Of a stretch of 64,000 bases of DNA, positions 23,184 through 35,389 are shown piece after piece. The position numbers and the translations under genes are program-made. The first letter of the stretch is position 1; every line of letters begins with the position of its first letter. The notes beneath the pieces are model-generated. The model searched no databases, was not told where the DNA came from, and saw only the letters and a program-made list of their open reading frames with translations. Source of the stretch: Membranipora membranacea (Eukaryota; Bryozoa; Gymnolaemata; Cheilostomatida; Membraniporidae); the NCBI GenBank assembly GCA_914767715.1, contig OU612074.1, positions 823,501 through 887,500 of the forward strand. The letters are read 5' to 3'.

Positions 23184-26090
23184 ATATCAGTAATAACACC
23201 AGGAGGCAGTGCAGAGAGAAACTAAGATTTTTCTTTGGCTAAGTTATCACCAAATATAATATATCACGATACAACCGGACACAACTGCTTCAACAATTAG
23301 GGATAATTAATGTAACCAATGTAAGACCAAACTTCACCAGGCCGTTATAAAGGGCAAAAAGGAAATGGCAGAAGATCTCCTCAAAAAGGTAAGAACATAA
23401 TAAATTCAATGGGCTTGGTTGGTTGAATTCACAACATTGTATTTTAGTATTTTAGGATTAAGCAAGATGAAAGCATTATTTTATTTTAGCTGACAATAAT
23501 TTTGTAATATCATTAATAACATCAGGAGGCAGTGCAGAGAGAAACTAAGACTTTTCTTTGGCTAAGTTATCACCAAAATAATATACACTAACATGCAGTA
23601 TCACGATACAACCGGACACAACTGCTTCAACAATTAGGGATAATTAATGTAACCAATGTAAGACCAAACTTCACCAGGCCGTTATAAAGGGCAAAAAGGA
23701 AATGGCAGTAGATCTCCTCAAAAAGGTAAGAACATAATAAATTCAATGGCTTGGTTGGTTGAATTCACAACATTGTATTTTAGTATTTTAGGATTAAGCA
23801 AGATGAAAGCATTATTTTATTTTAGCTGACAACGATTTTGTAATATCATTAATAACATCAGGAGGCAGTGCAGAGAGAAACTAAGACTTTTCTTTGGCTA
23901 AGTTATCACCAAATATTATATACACTAACATGCAGTATCACGATACAACCGGACACAACTGCTTCAACAATTAGTGGTAATTAATGTAACCAATGTAAGA
24001 CCAAACTCCACCAGGCTGTTATAAAGGGCAAAAAGGAAATGGAAATAGATCTACTCAAAAAGGTAAGAACACAATAAATTCAACTGGCTTGCTTGGTTGG
24101 TTGAATTAGCAACATTGTATTTTAGTATTTTAGGATTAAGCGAGATGGAAGCATTGTTTTATTTTAGCTGACAATGTTCTTGTAATATCAGTATTAACAC
24201 CGGGAGGCAGCGCAGAGAGAAACTAAGATTTTGCTTTAGCTATGTTATCGCCAAATATAGTATACACTAACATGCAGTATCACGATACAACCGGGCACAA
24301 CTGCTTCAACAATTAGGGATAATTAATGTAACCAATGTAAGACCAAACTGCACCAGGCCGTTATAAAGGGCAAAAAGGAAATGGCAGTAGATCTCCTCAA
24401 AAAGGTAAGAACACAATAAATTCAACTGGCTTGCTTGGTGCAAGTCACAACATTGTATTTTAGTATTTAGTATTTAGTATTTAGTATTTAGTATTTAGTA
24501 TTCAGTATTTAGTATTTAGTATTTAGTATTCAGTATTTAGTATTGAGTATTTAGTATTTAGTATTAGTATGTTTTTGTAATATCAGTAATAACATCGGGA
24601 GGCAGTGCAGAGAGAAACTAGGATTTTTCTTTGGCCAAGTTATCACCAAATATAATATACACTAACATGCAGTATCACGATACAACCGGACACAACTGCT
24701 TCAACAATTAGTGATAATTAATGTAACCAATGCAAAACTAAACTTCACCAGGCTGTTATAAAGGGCAAAAAGGAAATGGCAATAGATCTCCTCAAAAAGG
24801 TAAGAACATAATATATTCAATGGGCTTGTGTGGTAGGTTGAATTCACAACATTGTATTTAAATGTTTTAGCATTAAGGGGAGATGAACGGATTCTTTATT
24901 TTAGCTGACAATGTTTTTGTAATATCAGTAATAACACCTGGAGGCAGTGCAGAGAGAAACTAAGAGTTTTCTTTGGCCAAGTTATCACCAAATATAATAT
25001 ACACAAACATGCAGTATCACGATACAACCGGATACAACTGCTTCAACAATTAGTGATTATTAATGTAACCAAAGTAAAACTAAACTTCACCAGGCTGTTA
25101 TAAAGGGCAAAAAGGAAATGGCAATAGATCTCTTCAAAAAGGTAAGAACATAATATATTCAATGGGCTTGCGTGGTAGGTTGAATTCACAACATTGTATT
25201 TAAATATTTTAGGATCAAGGGGAGATGAAAGCATTCTTTTATTTTAGCTGACAATGTTTTTGTAATATCAGTAATAACATCGGGAGGCAGTGCAAAGGGA
25301 AACTAAGATTTTTCTTTGGCTAAAATATCACCAAATATAATATACACTAACATGCAGTGTCACGATACAACCGGACACAACTGCTTCAACAATTAGTGGT
25401 AATTAATGTAACCAATGTAAGACCAAACTTCACCAGGCGGTTATTAAGGGCAAGAAGGAAATGGCAATAGATCTCCTCAAAAAGGTAGGAACACAATAAA
25501 TTCAACTGGCTTGCTTGGTTGGTTGAATTCACAACATTGTATTTTAGTATTTCAAGATTGAGAGAGATGAAAGCATTCTTTTATTTTAGCTGACAATGTT
25601 CTTGTAATATCAGTAATAACACCGGGAGGCAGTGCAGAGAGAAACTAAGATTTTTCTTTGGCTAAGTTATCACCAAATATAATAAACAATAAAATGCAGT
25701 ATCACAATGCAACCGGACACCACTGCTTCAACAACTAGGGATAATTAATGTAACCAATGTAAGACCAAACTTCACCAGGCCGTTATAAAGGTCAAAAATG
25801 GAATGGCGATAGATCTCCTCAAAAAGGTAAGAACATAATAAATTCAACTGGCTTGATTCACAATAATGTATTTTAGTATTTTAGTATTTTAGGATTAAGC
25901 GAGAGAGAAGCATTATTTTACTTTAGCTGACAATGTTCTTGTAATATCAGTAATAACACCAGGAGGCAGTGCAGAGAGTAACTAAGATTTTTCTTTGGCT
26001 AAATTATCACCAAATATAATATACACCAAAATGCAGTATCACGATACAACCGGACACAACTGCTTCAACAATTTGTGGTGATTAATGTAA
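23184..26090 (+). repeat. tandem array of about 340-bp units carrying copies of an exon
   Basis: Nine starts (GGAGGCAGTGCAGAGAGAAAC) and eight copies of the exon-derived part occur, spaced 337, 337, 342, 395, 342, 343 and 342 bases. Each full unit holds an ATATCA..TAATAACACC segment, a CACGATACAACCGGACACAA segment, and a stretch reading KLHQAVIKGKKEM then a short acidic-Leu segment and a GTAAG donor. All eight coding copies are free of stops and most differences are synonymous. The source is the exon at 27506-27585 with its downstream intron. The first part of that exon and its acceptor are missing in the units. Confidence 0.9.
24450..24572. repeat. TATTTAG microsatellite inside the array
   Basis: Tandem TATTTAG/TATTCAG repeats lengthen one unit from about 340 to 395 bases. 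It grew from the TTTTAGTATTTTAGGATTAAG segment present in every unit. Confidence 0.85.
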
Positions 26091-27500
26091 CCAACCAACC
26101 AATATTAAAAATTGAGGTATGACTGAGCAGTCAAGGTGATTTCATAGATGGTGTTCCATACACCAGTGACGTATGGGGTATATGCAAAAGGTGGACACGT
26201 AGAGCTTGCTTGAATGTGCAGGAGAGTGAATTCAATGATCTAAAAAGCCTGTACTCTTACTGTCAGATATGTGTGTGTGCTGATTCTGATGATTATTCAG
26301 TGATATCATTAGAAATGTGAGTATAAATATGATTAGAAACCAACTGGTATTATTGTGCAATTAAATTTTGCCAATTTTTGCAGTTCTTAACTTTAAACTA
26401 TTTATTTCTGGGTAGTGGAGTGAACTGACACACCATTTGGTAGCACTATAATGATTATGTGTATACTTTAAAGCGCAATGTAGTTATGACACAGAGAGGG
26501 GCTCAGGAGTAGGAAAAAAAGTTCTTTAACTAGTGTATGTAAACGGTGCTTCTGGAGCATTCTCAACTTGTTGATGTCCACGCTGTCTAATTCAAATGTG
26601 ACTACAAGAACTGATAAGATGCAGACTGACTTGTTTCATCTGAACAAGTCGTTATATCTGACAGATATCAATTATATTTTCAACTGGAAGTCATGCTGGA
26701 TTGGTTCATAAATTGAATAAAAACTACCACTAAAATCGATGTGAAAATTGTCATCAGTAATGCGATATTGTTGCCTGAAACTCATTGGCCTGATTCAAGG
26801 AGAGTCCAATGTAAAAAGTTCTAACCATTTAAAGACCCAGTGGAAATAATTTGTAATACAGTAAGTTTCCATTGATTATGCTGCTCCACAGAAATGCAGG
26901 AAAGGTGAACCTGGTGATGTGGGAGTTTTTGGAAATATGGAGGAGCCAATCAGAGACCAAAAAATGGTTCACACATCGGTGGATAACAACGTGAAAGTAA
27001 ATAAGTAGTTGAAGATATATGTGATTAGTGATGCTGCACTTAAGGAGGCACAGAGAGCCTATAGGAGGGACAAAGACTAGGGGACCCATTAATGGTGGAC
27101 CCTATAGACAGCATAGATAAAGGGTCTTTGCATGACAACAATACGTGATGGAAATTGGATGATAAAATGATGAATATGCCTGCTATGGAATACAACTTCC
27201 TGTTTCCTGATGCTTAGGAGATCTTAGAGCCTGAGTGTATATTGCTAATTTAAAATATTTTGTATAAGCAACATGAGCAACATGAGCAACATTCCTCTGC
27301 TCTAATGTGGTAACCTCGCAAAGAGTATAACAAAGTATTTTATGGGATGAAATAATCTTTTCAAACACGACAAAATTTCAACTGATAAAAACACAGGAAC
27401 AATCGAGCTTGACGGCTCCCCCAATGGGACTCAAACCACAACTCCTGCGGCAGCAATTGCCTGGCAGTGAATTGATATGCATACTTCTGTTTGTTAACAT
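26091..27500. other. no supported gene
   Basis: Sequence between the array and the ankyrin-like exon. A repeated AGCAACATG motif lies at 27267-27290. No open frame with a domain is seen. It is probably intron. Confidence 0.35.
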
Positions 27501-27505
27501 TGTAG

Positions 27506-27585
27506 AAAATGGAGTAGATGGGGCCAAACTGCACCAGGCCGTTGTGAAGGGCAAAAAGGAAATGGCAATAGATCTCCTCAAAAAG
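27506..27585 (+). CDS. ankyrin-like exon, parent of the tandem array
   Basis: 80 bp between a strong acceptor (TTGTTAACATTGTAG) and donor (GTAAGA). It encodes ENGVDGAKLHQAVVKGKKEM followed by AIDLLKK. The spacing DG..LH.AV..G..E..IDLL matches one ankyrin repeat helix pair, although only one repeat is visible. It starts in the phase that the exon at 22996 leaves. Downstream, 27729-27765 repeats the GGAGGCAGTG segment of the array, showing that a unit equals this exon plus its 3' intron. A later open stretch at 27834-27937 follows a CTGCAG acceptor but is out of phase with it, so the next exon is uncertain. Confidence 0.5.
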
Positions 27586-28169
27586 GTAAGAACATAATAA
27601 ATTCAACTGGCTTGCGTGGTTGGTAGAATTCACAACATTGCATTTTAGTATTTTAGGATTAAGCAAGATGACAGCATTCTTGTATTTTAGCTGACAAAGT
27701 TTTTTGTATTAACAGTAATAACACCGGGAGGCAGTGCAGAGAGAAACTAAGATTTTTCTTTGGCTGTTTTAAAATTCAAACACTTCCAAAACTTTTACAG
27801 TGAATTCCACTACGTATGTTAACCTCTCTGCAGGTGTCAAGAGTGTGTTAGCACTTCCAAGCTCGAACGCGGAGACTAAAAGTCTGCTTAGTCTCGTGAT
27901 AGATGGACACACACAAGAACACAATAGTCTTTGACTTTATTCAATTGACAATATCATTCTCATCAAAGTTGGCAGATCTTCACAATGTTCTATTACAGGT
28001 TGATAAATTTGACATTAGATCAATGTTTGATGAACAACCACTCAAATTTTTCAAAGGATGACTATTTTTTTTAACTTTTTAATGTATCTAATTTGATGAT
28101 ATTTTTTGGGGGCATCACTTCCACTCCTCTCCAGACCAGAGACGGGCAAACAGTATTGCCTGAAAAATC

Positions 28170-28335
28170 TAAAGGGACAGCTACGGAAGAGGCAGAGCAT
28201 TTACCAGTGCGTGAGGGTAAAAGGCTGAAGGAGGCATGAGTCTGCTAGGGATGTGTCTGATGCAGAGCGAGAGCAGGCCGCACCATCGGATGAGAGAACC
28301 ACACCTCCAGTAGCTGGCAAAAACATCCAAGATTG
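28170..28335 (+). other. possible exon, function unknown
   Basis: An open stretch contains SDAEREQAAPSDERTTPPVA and then a GTAAGT donor at about 28334. It is hydrophilic and low in complexity. The acceptor is not clear. It may belong with the ankyrin-like exon. Confidence 0.25.
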
Positions 28336-29639
28336 TAAGTTACACAAGCAAACCTCAATGGGTCTTATCTTCAACTTCAAGCTCAAATGGTTATACAATA
28401 TAATTATCCCAGGGTTTTCAAACTTCTTCAGTGATTATGCATAGAATTATCCAGTTTTTTAAAAACCTGCATCCTAGATTGAACTAAGATTCGAACGCAA
28501 ACTCAGGCAGTTTAAGGTTGATTTCCATGCAAAAGATAAACACATATCAACGATAACCGTAGCCTTCTCTCTTGCTCAGATGCAAACCCGACTCATATAT
28601 TATGACCTGACAAAGGAGAACTGCAATCTGCTCAGGTAAACATTCAGATTAGTATAACGAGACTCCTCTTATCAACTAATACTACGAGCACGGAGGCAGG
28701 GTATGAAGTCCTTTTCGACAAAACTGGTTTGTTAAAGGTAAATGACATGCTAAATGGCACTGTTGCTCTACTTGGCCTGCATTATTTGTTTAATATGCAA
28801 TACAAGTTAAACTTGACCCACTCACTTCGAGAGTGGTATCTGGGAACAACAGACTGATCTTCCATTGTTGTTATTTTTTTTGTAGGGAAGCATTGTGAAA
28901 ATATTTCTTCATTAAATTTCATGCTATCCAATTAAAGCCTAGAAACTAGTGTCTTATTACTGATGTATTGTACACTTCTTTGTTCACACATACATCTGGA
29001 CACGAACTCATTCAGGAGATGATCAATGATAAAAGAAGGATCAAGGATGTAGGGCAATTGTGTCCCCCTGGGCAAACCTCATCACAAGAATCCTCTCATT
29101 TAGTTATTAGACACTTAAATCTTTCACTTCAGTTTTTAGGGAATGGAATCATGGTAAGATTGTCATGACATATGTGAACCATTTTATTTTCTGATATTTA
29201 TTCTCTTGATGATTACTGAGGCCTTGGAAATAACCAAAATTTGTTCAAAATCAAATTGCTGTGCTTTTATTATCTTTATTACCATTCTGGCTGCTTCTGG
29301 ATACAGTGATGTCCAAAACGATACACCTTGAAGTTTGAGAAATAAATATACGAAAATGAAGAAAACTGCAACAGTAGTGAAAGCACCTAGAACAGCTAGC
29401 TATGGTAAGATAAATAATTTTCTGTTATTCCTCTCTTATTCCGTATTTGGTATTTCGAGCAACTGACATTATCATAGCATGGTACAGACAATAATATTAT
29501 CTAAGCTACTAAAGTTTATAAAAAAATTTAGTTTTAATTCATTTGAGTTTTTTTATAGACAAATATGAACAATGTTTGCTGCACACGCCTACAGGTTTCT
29601 GAACAGTTATATCAGGTCATATCTCCAAACCAACATTAT

Positions 29640-29795
29640 TCTACTCCTTCTGGATTGGGGTACCTGTGTCTGATTTGAAAAAACTGTACAGGATGGCAAA
29701 GCATATCGATTGTCTCTAACAACTACACCAAATAAAACCATTTGATTTAGCACAACAGTATAATCATGGCAGCATACTCTCTCCTTGCGTTTTTC
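29640..29795 (-). pseudogene. possible P2X7-like intracellular domain fragment
   Basis: The minus-strand frame reads RKERVCCHD, then a short gap and GVVVRDNRYALPSCTVF. The CCHD pair and the (N)R..LPSC element occur in the same order in the better copy at 31.9 kb. The zinc-binding WC.C..C part is missing. It is a short decayed copy and the assignment is tentative. Confidence 0.35.
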
Positions 29796-30256
29796 CATAT
29801 TGCAGTAATGACCACATATGCACCACGCATCTACTATGTTCTCTTTTACTCAGTTCTCTTCTTTCTCATTGTTGCTTGCTGAGTTGACACTTTCTACCTA
29901 AAGGCAATTTTTATATGTATGCCTACTTACATTCCAAATCTTCTTGTAATTATATTTTTTTGTTTTTAGTGCATCAATTTCTTACTTAGTGATCAAAATA
30001 TCAGAATTGGTACTTAGACTATAGCTTTATTACGGTTTTTCTGCTTGTATTTATATAAATCAGACACATATTTTAGGGTAAACTACACTTACTATACATT
30101 TTTCCAACATAAATTAGGGCGCTGAGCAAACGCACATCAAGACACCATGCTCAGGTCATCCCTCATCTCAGGTTCTCCTGCATAACCATGAACTCAACTA
30201 TGCAGATGCTAAGCAAATGCTACACAACCAACTGCTTGGATGATTGAGACAGATTA

Positions 30257-30700
30257 TTGATGGAGCTCAGTAATATAACACGCAACAACCTGCCAATACA
30301 CTCATTCTACCACTCCGCTACATCAGCAAAACTCCGCAAATGGCCTCTCGACCATAACTCAGCTATAATGCAGCTCCCGGATAGGGAAACACTGACTAAC
30401 CTACAAACCGACAACATATCGGCATATGTTGCTGGGTGTGTGCTAGCATGTCATATCACAGTGGGATGTGAGCTCAGCACAGTTTCATTTGTATTTTATA
30501 AAGTTTGCCTTGTTTGTTTTCTTACAGTGGACAAGCTGCTGGAAACAGGGCAACATCGACAGCAGCAGGTGTTGCTGGAGATTGAGACAGAGGATGAGTA
30601 TGAAAAGATGCATACACTAGAACAGTTCCTTAAACTACAGGAGAAGTTTGTTGTGAATCATCTGTATTTGGTTGCTATATCTACTCCACTGACCAAGTGA
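30257..30700 (+). CDS. DUF4806-like upstream exon within a 147-codon frame
   Basis: The 3' half follows a good acceptor (GTTTTCTTACAG at about 30527). It encodes DKLLETGQHRQQQVLLEIET, then DEYEKMHTLEQFLKLQEK, an amphipathic segment. A shorter copy of this exon, with a 5' intron match, occurs at 41907-42060 followed by the matching C-terminal exon at 42.6 kb. The 5' half of the frame looks random. It is probably a duplicate exon whose downstream partner is missing here. Confidence 0.4.
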   Translation: MMELSNITRNNLPIHSFYHSATSAKLRKWPLDHNSAIMQLPDRETLTNLQTDNISAYVAGCVLACHITVGCELSTVSFVFYKVCLVCFLTVDKLLETGQHRQQQVLLEIETEDEYEKMHTLEQFLKLQEKFVVNHLYLVAISTPLTK

Positions 30701-30787
30701 CTGCCACTTGGTTATCAGCAGTCACTGAGTACCCACATTACCAATGCTTATGAGCATAACTCAAACCTTGATCACTCATGAAGAAGA

Positions 30788-31180
30788 AGAGGTGCGAAGA
30801 AAGAAAAGTACACAAGAGTGGTATTGATGTGAATCCAAATTTGAGCATCTCCACTAAGTATAAATAAGTATTGTGTTTGTAAAGAATTCCTATGACTACG
30901 TCTGTAAAAAAAGTGAAGCTGGAGGCGGACTCAAGTTATCAACAAGAATAGCCACACTCCTGCAGTATCAGCTATGTCAAGTCAACCATTGAGAAGGAAG
31001 ATAGAAACTGATAGAAGCACCATGACCAGATTCAAAGCATATTCATGCAAACTCATCTAGACTCAAGTTTCTCTCCCAGAGCAGACACATTCAGGTGTGA
31101 AAGAAAAGTTGGACCTGGAAAAACCCAGGACTTGTTTGATGAAGAGAAAAGAATGACAACAAAAAATAGGAATAGGGTGA
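30788..31180 (+). repeat. duplicated segment, partner at 43741-44110
   Basis: Shared blocks in the same order and strand include AAATCCAAATTTGAGC, GCGGACTCAAGTTATCAACA, AGCAGACACATTCAGGTGTG and TTTGATGAAGAGAAAA. The distance to the partner is about 12.9 kb. A short relative (CATACAGGTGTGAGAGAAAA) is at 39202. It is a dispersed element or a segmental duplication with decay. Confidence 0.65.
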
Positions 31181-31210
31181 AGATTTGCGCATGTGATTAT
31201 GTATGCACAG

Positions 31211-31357
31211 GTTCGGATTGTTCCCAGATGGAACACCAGTGCAAATTACACCGCTGCGGGGCGTGTGGAACATGTGTGGCAAGTTCCAATGACGAAAAAG
31301 GGTACACCACTACCTGTATTTGTGATGAGGATTGGTCAGGAGATTATTGCGATACAG
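31211..31357 (+). CDS. EGF-like domain exon
   Basis: 147 bp in phase 1-1, the usual symmetric phase of EGF modules. It encodes eight cysteines ending CICDEDWSGDYC, where the C-x-C...G-x2-C close is the EGF signature. The acceptor is TATGTATGCACAG. The donor is GC rather than GT (CAG|GCAAGT), which fits the known GC-AG intron class. An extracellular or cell-surface protein is implied. No neighbouring EGF exons are seen, so this may be a stray duplicate. Confidence 0.6.
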
Positions 31358-31948
31358 GCAAGTATTTTTTTTTATTCTAATACGGTTGGTTTAAGCTTGA
31401 AAGACTCACCCTTAGAGTTCATCTGTGAAAGCTCGTCAAGAAGGAAACTCAAGATTATTGTCGTACATTGCAGAGCCATATTTGTATATCAACAACATAG
31501 AGTTGTCCTCCACTATTAAATGAGGGGCTTACCCTTAGCAAACCTGATTTTTTCTTCAAATAAAACCAGGATGTTAAACATATTGCTATTGCTGTTTGGA
31601 GTTATTGAATGAAGTTTAAATCTTGGCGTTGTCGCCTAATTTGGGGGGGGGAATATTTGCAAAACTGAGTGTCAAAATCTGGGAGCGAAATAAATGTCTT
31701 AATTATGTGATTATTTCTAACCAGTAGCCAGGTTAATACTTTGTTTCTTTTTTACAAGTTGTCACAATTTTTCTTAAAAACTGTTTTGTTTCACTTTCAG
31801 TCTTACAAGTGTGAATAAAAATATCATGACCGTCATCTCACTCCAATTAATTCCCCGTGGCTGCAGCTACAGGTGTTATCAGTGATAAAACATTTTTTTA
31901 AAGTTAGATAGCCTTGATTCTACAAGTGATAGTGGTAGGTAATGTGAC

Positions 31949-32390
31949 TTGTCCAATCAGCGTGGCGACAAGGAAGAATGGTGTCTGTGTAATCACTGTA
32001 CAAATTTGGATATTCCTCGTGAGCGGGTCTGCTGCCATGACATCAGTGCTTGTCTGGATAAGTTACCGGATGCTCTCACAAGAGGTGAAAGGTTCGGACC
32101 CTTCAACTGCATACGCAGCATCCTGGATTTATTAGGAACTGCACATTTCCTAAAGTGTTAGATAATGCATAGTTGTCATTCAGACAACACATGGCCCTAA
32201 TGCATACAATGATAATGGGAATGCGAATCTTGCATTGCATATCGGCAACTCGCAAGATTTCTGTTTGGAGTGGTAGGCAAAGACAACCGCATCTGCTTGC
32301 CTCCCTGTTGTGTAACGATTATTTGAGCAAAATTTCCAGACGGAAACAATACATATACAGGGTTTTTACTAGCATGCAATTGAACTTATT
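31949..32390 (+). pseudogene. P2X7 receptor-type intracellular zinc domain, broken by stops
   Basis: One frame holds both halves of the domain found at the C-terminus of P2X7 receptors and in many invertebrate proteins. First is EWCLCNHCTNLDIPRERVCC, with the cysteines that bind zinc, then a CI element. Then, after several in-frame stops (32159 to about 32215), comes AYRQLARFLFGVVGKDNRIC, LPPCC, a further stop, and FPDGNNTYTGF. Order and spacing fit the whole domain. The stops make it a pseudogene or mean that the middle is removed by splicing. There is no ion-channel part nearby, as in most invertebrate stand-alone copies. Confidence 0.7.
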
Positions 32391-32399
32391 TCAAATTTG

Positions 32400-34900
32400 T
32401 TGTTCATTTTCCATCTAGACTAGCAATCCGGTATGATCCAGGTGTCATACCAACCATCAAGGTTGAATCTGGTACAAAGGGATCGTCACCAAGGACGCAC
32501 TCTGACACTCACATAAAATAATCAAAGCAAAAGAGATCTCTCATCAGGAAAATACTTATATCTTATATTGACAGTTAGAATGATGAAAATATATAATATA
32601 ATGTATCCAACGCTGAGTTCCGAAGTTTCTTTTTGTAAAAGTAATCCGGTCATTCATGAATAACCGTTCAAATCTTGACCTTCCTGCAGTGAAAGTTGCC
32701 AGGGAAGTGATTATTTGATTAACATGTCCATTTTTCCCGACCCATCTACAAAGCGCCGGGACAGGATATTAAAAAAAATTATTTTTCAGTGCAAAGGACC
32801 TGCCAAGTAATGTTGTTGCTCTTCTTGGACTGCATTACTCGTTTGATATTCAGTACAAGTTAAACTTTACCTAATCTCTTCTTTTGTATCTGGGCTTAAA
32901 ATCCAGCTCCCAGATATCCCTGGCTGAAAAAAACCTTAATTACGAAACTTTCACTCAAAAGGTGCTGAGAAATTAAAAAAATACCCAGTAGAATCGTAGA
33001 AGGTAAGCAGGGCGTTGAAATGATCAGACTGATCATCAATCTTTTTTGTTTTGTAAAATTCATATAATTGATTGCAGCCAGGTTGTTTACTGGTCCACTT
33101 CCAACACCCACAACAGAGTGAGTAATTGGCTTAAATCATCATTGTCGATTCTCAACTCCATCCCATAACCCAACAGAGTTTTGGATTTATTAGAAACTTT
33201 ATACTGACAGTGGTTGTGTGGATGCAACCAATCCTAACAAAATTGTGACTCTTTAAATGTATGTTTCATGTTATAATCTAATTTTTCTTTGTCAGGTATT
33301 TTGACACATAGTTGGACTTTATTGAAAGAAGCAGGCTGGGCTACCTGCCAATATCAAAAGAAAGATTGCTGTAATGGCTGTGCTCTATAATTATCTACTT
33401 ATACACAACACCGCACCGCACTGAGGGCAAACTCTCCATTTTTATGTTACATGTGAGCTTTTGTTTCTCTTTTTAATTTTCAATATGCAAAATAGTGCAA
33501 ACTTTTTTCGCATTTTTCTGATTGAAGATCATTAGTAGATTTTTTGATTTTATTATCAAAAGATTTGTGATCAATAAATAAAGCCCGATATAAAATAGGA
33601 GTCGTTTAACTCCTGGTGCGGCAAACCAGATCCAATGGTGGTGGTGAAGGTGGACAGACAAATCTGGAGTGAGTGTGTTGAAACACACTGTTGTGCAACT
33701 CGAAGGACCACTTACGATATCGGTACACCTTACAATATTGCCAACCTATCCAATAACAGTTTTGATCTGTTTCCAGTAGACATAACTAGTCACCTTAACA
33801 TTAATCATGTTAATCAAGGAATGTAAGGAACAGTCAGTCTACGTCCAGCCAGTGGTCACCTTCTACCCGCCGGTCACAGAAGCTGAGAAAATGATTTCAA
33901 AGAATGTGGCAGAAGCAGACTCCACAGCTGGCATGGGACAACAAACAAACTTATCCTCTATCTGAGGATGAGCTAAACTCAGCAGGGGAAGAGTGTAAGT
34001 ACTGTTTTATGAAGATGCCATAAAACATGAAGCTACAAGCCATAGCCGCAGTATAAGTTTCAACAACGACTTTCATGATGACAAAAAAGAGAAAACTGGT
34101 TTTGAAAACTTATTTCATGATTACATGCATGAAATGACTACCTGATTGAAAATCATCACTATTTAAACGCATAACTTGTAAGACGTATGATGTCGTCTTT
34201 GAGGAATTTCAGTTTCCTAAGGTTTTCTATGAGTGGATGAAGAAACTTTATATAAGATCAGACTGTATGTTTGACCCTTATCTCACAGGACATCGTGTGA
34301 ATAAGCTAAGTGCAGTCTAAAGCTAAAAAAAGGAGAACAACTCACAATGCGATCACATTGTCATGGCATAAACCATCCTCAAAACTATGAGAACAGAAAA
34401 AAAAGACACTTTGCCCATGACAAAAGAATGGTGCTGCTTTTTTAGTCTAGCACTAATACAGGGCCTTGTAAAAACAAAACATTACCGACCTCTAGGTGAT
34501 TCAGCACTTCCGCTGTATAAAAAAAATTCCTCCTTTCACTGTGATGATTCACCAAGCATTACAAACAGGCTTCCCTATTTCATGTACTCGATGGTTAAGA
34601 TAAATGTATCGATCACTCTCTCATCTATAGCAAAGCAATAAAATCAGAGAAAGAAACTCAAAACTTATCCATGGCAAATTACAGCCAGAATGAAAAGCTG
34701 TTCATGTTACAAAAATAGGTGAAAATGGAAGTTTGCAGGTTGCCGGCATTTCGTCCAGTCTAGCATATCACGCAACCTGTTAGATCACGTTGAAGTGTGA
34801 AACCAAAAAATGGCAATTGGCTCAATAATAGGCTTGAATGTACCAAAATCCCAAGACAAATTTTGAGTTATTACGTGAGTATGAGCTTCAATACAAAAAA
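32400..34900. other. no supported gene
   Basis: Many short frames and A-runs. GCATTACT/GTTTGATATTCAGTACAAGTTAAACTT at 32840-32870 resembles 28780-28815, another small duplicate. Nothing else is assignable. Confidence 0.35.
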
Positions 34901-35060
34901 AAAGCAGTACCATTCCCTTTCAACCACAACCTGCACTATGGTCAATGTAGTCAATGAACTCGAAGAGGGAGTTCATTGATGTAGTGGTGGATCACACTAA
35001 CCATTAAATACTTGGGTGTGACACTGCTGTCAGATTGAAAATCAGAAACATAGCTGAAAA
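34900..35060 (+). mobile_element. possible LINE reverse-transcriptase remnant
   Basis: A short stretch near 35000 reads LTIKYLGVTLLSD, the thumb-region motif that follows the RT domain in non-LTR elements. It is then interrupted by a stop and continues KSET. No RT core motifs are found nearby. Confidence 0.3.
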
Positions 35061-35389
35061 AAACCGGCAATGCCAGGAAAAAAATTAATGGTCAGAAGAC
35101 GAGAATGGTTGCAAATAAAAGTGTTATGACTGATGCAAAAACTCTTCACATGAAGATGATGATGATTAGGAATGATTTCTTCCACAAACAATACCCACAA
35201 CAATTTTACAACTCAGTCATTATTGGGCACTGTACGCCTATTTTCAAAGGTTCGGGTCTGCCTTGTTGCTGTCTACTGGGAACTTCCTGTTTGAATTTTG
35301 TTGCATATTTATTTCACTTATACACATACGTCAGTCATGACATATATAATCATTACATGTTAATATAAGAATAATAATAAAATGGACGA

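Noticed and set aside
27378-27666. Minus-strand frames over the ankyrin-like exon
   Set aside because: The plus strand has the acceptor, donor and ankyrin-like pattern; the minus frames are shadows.
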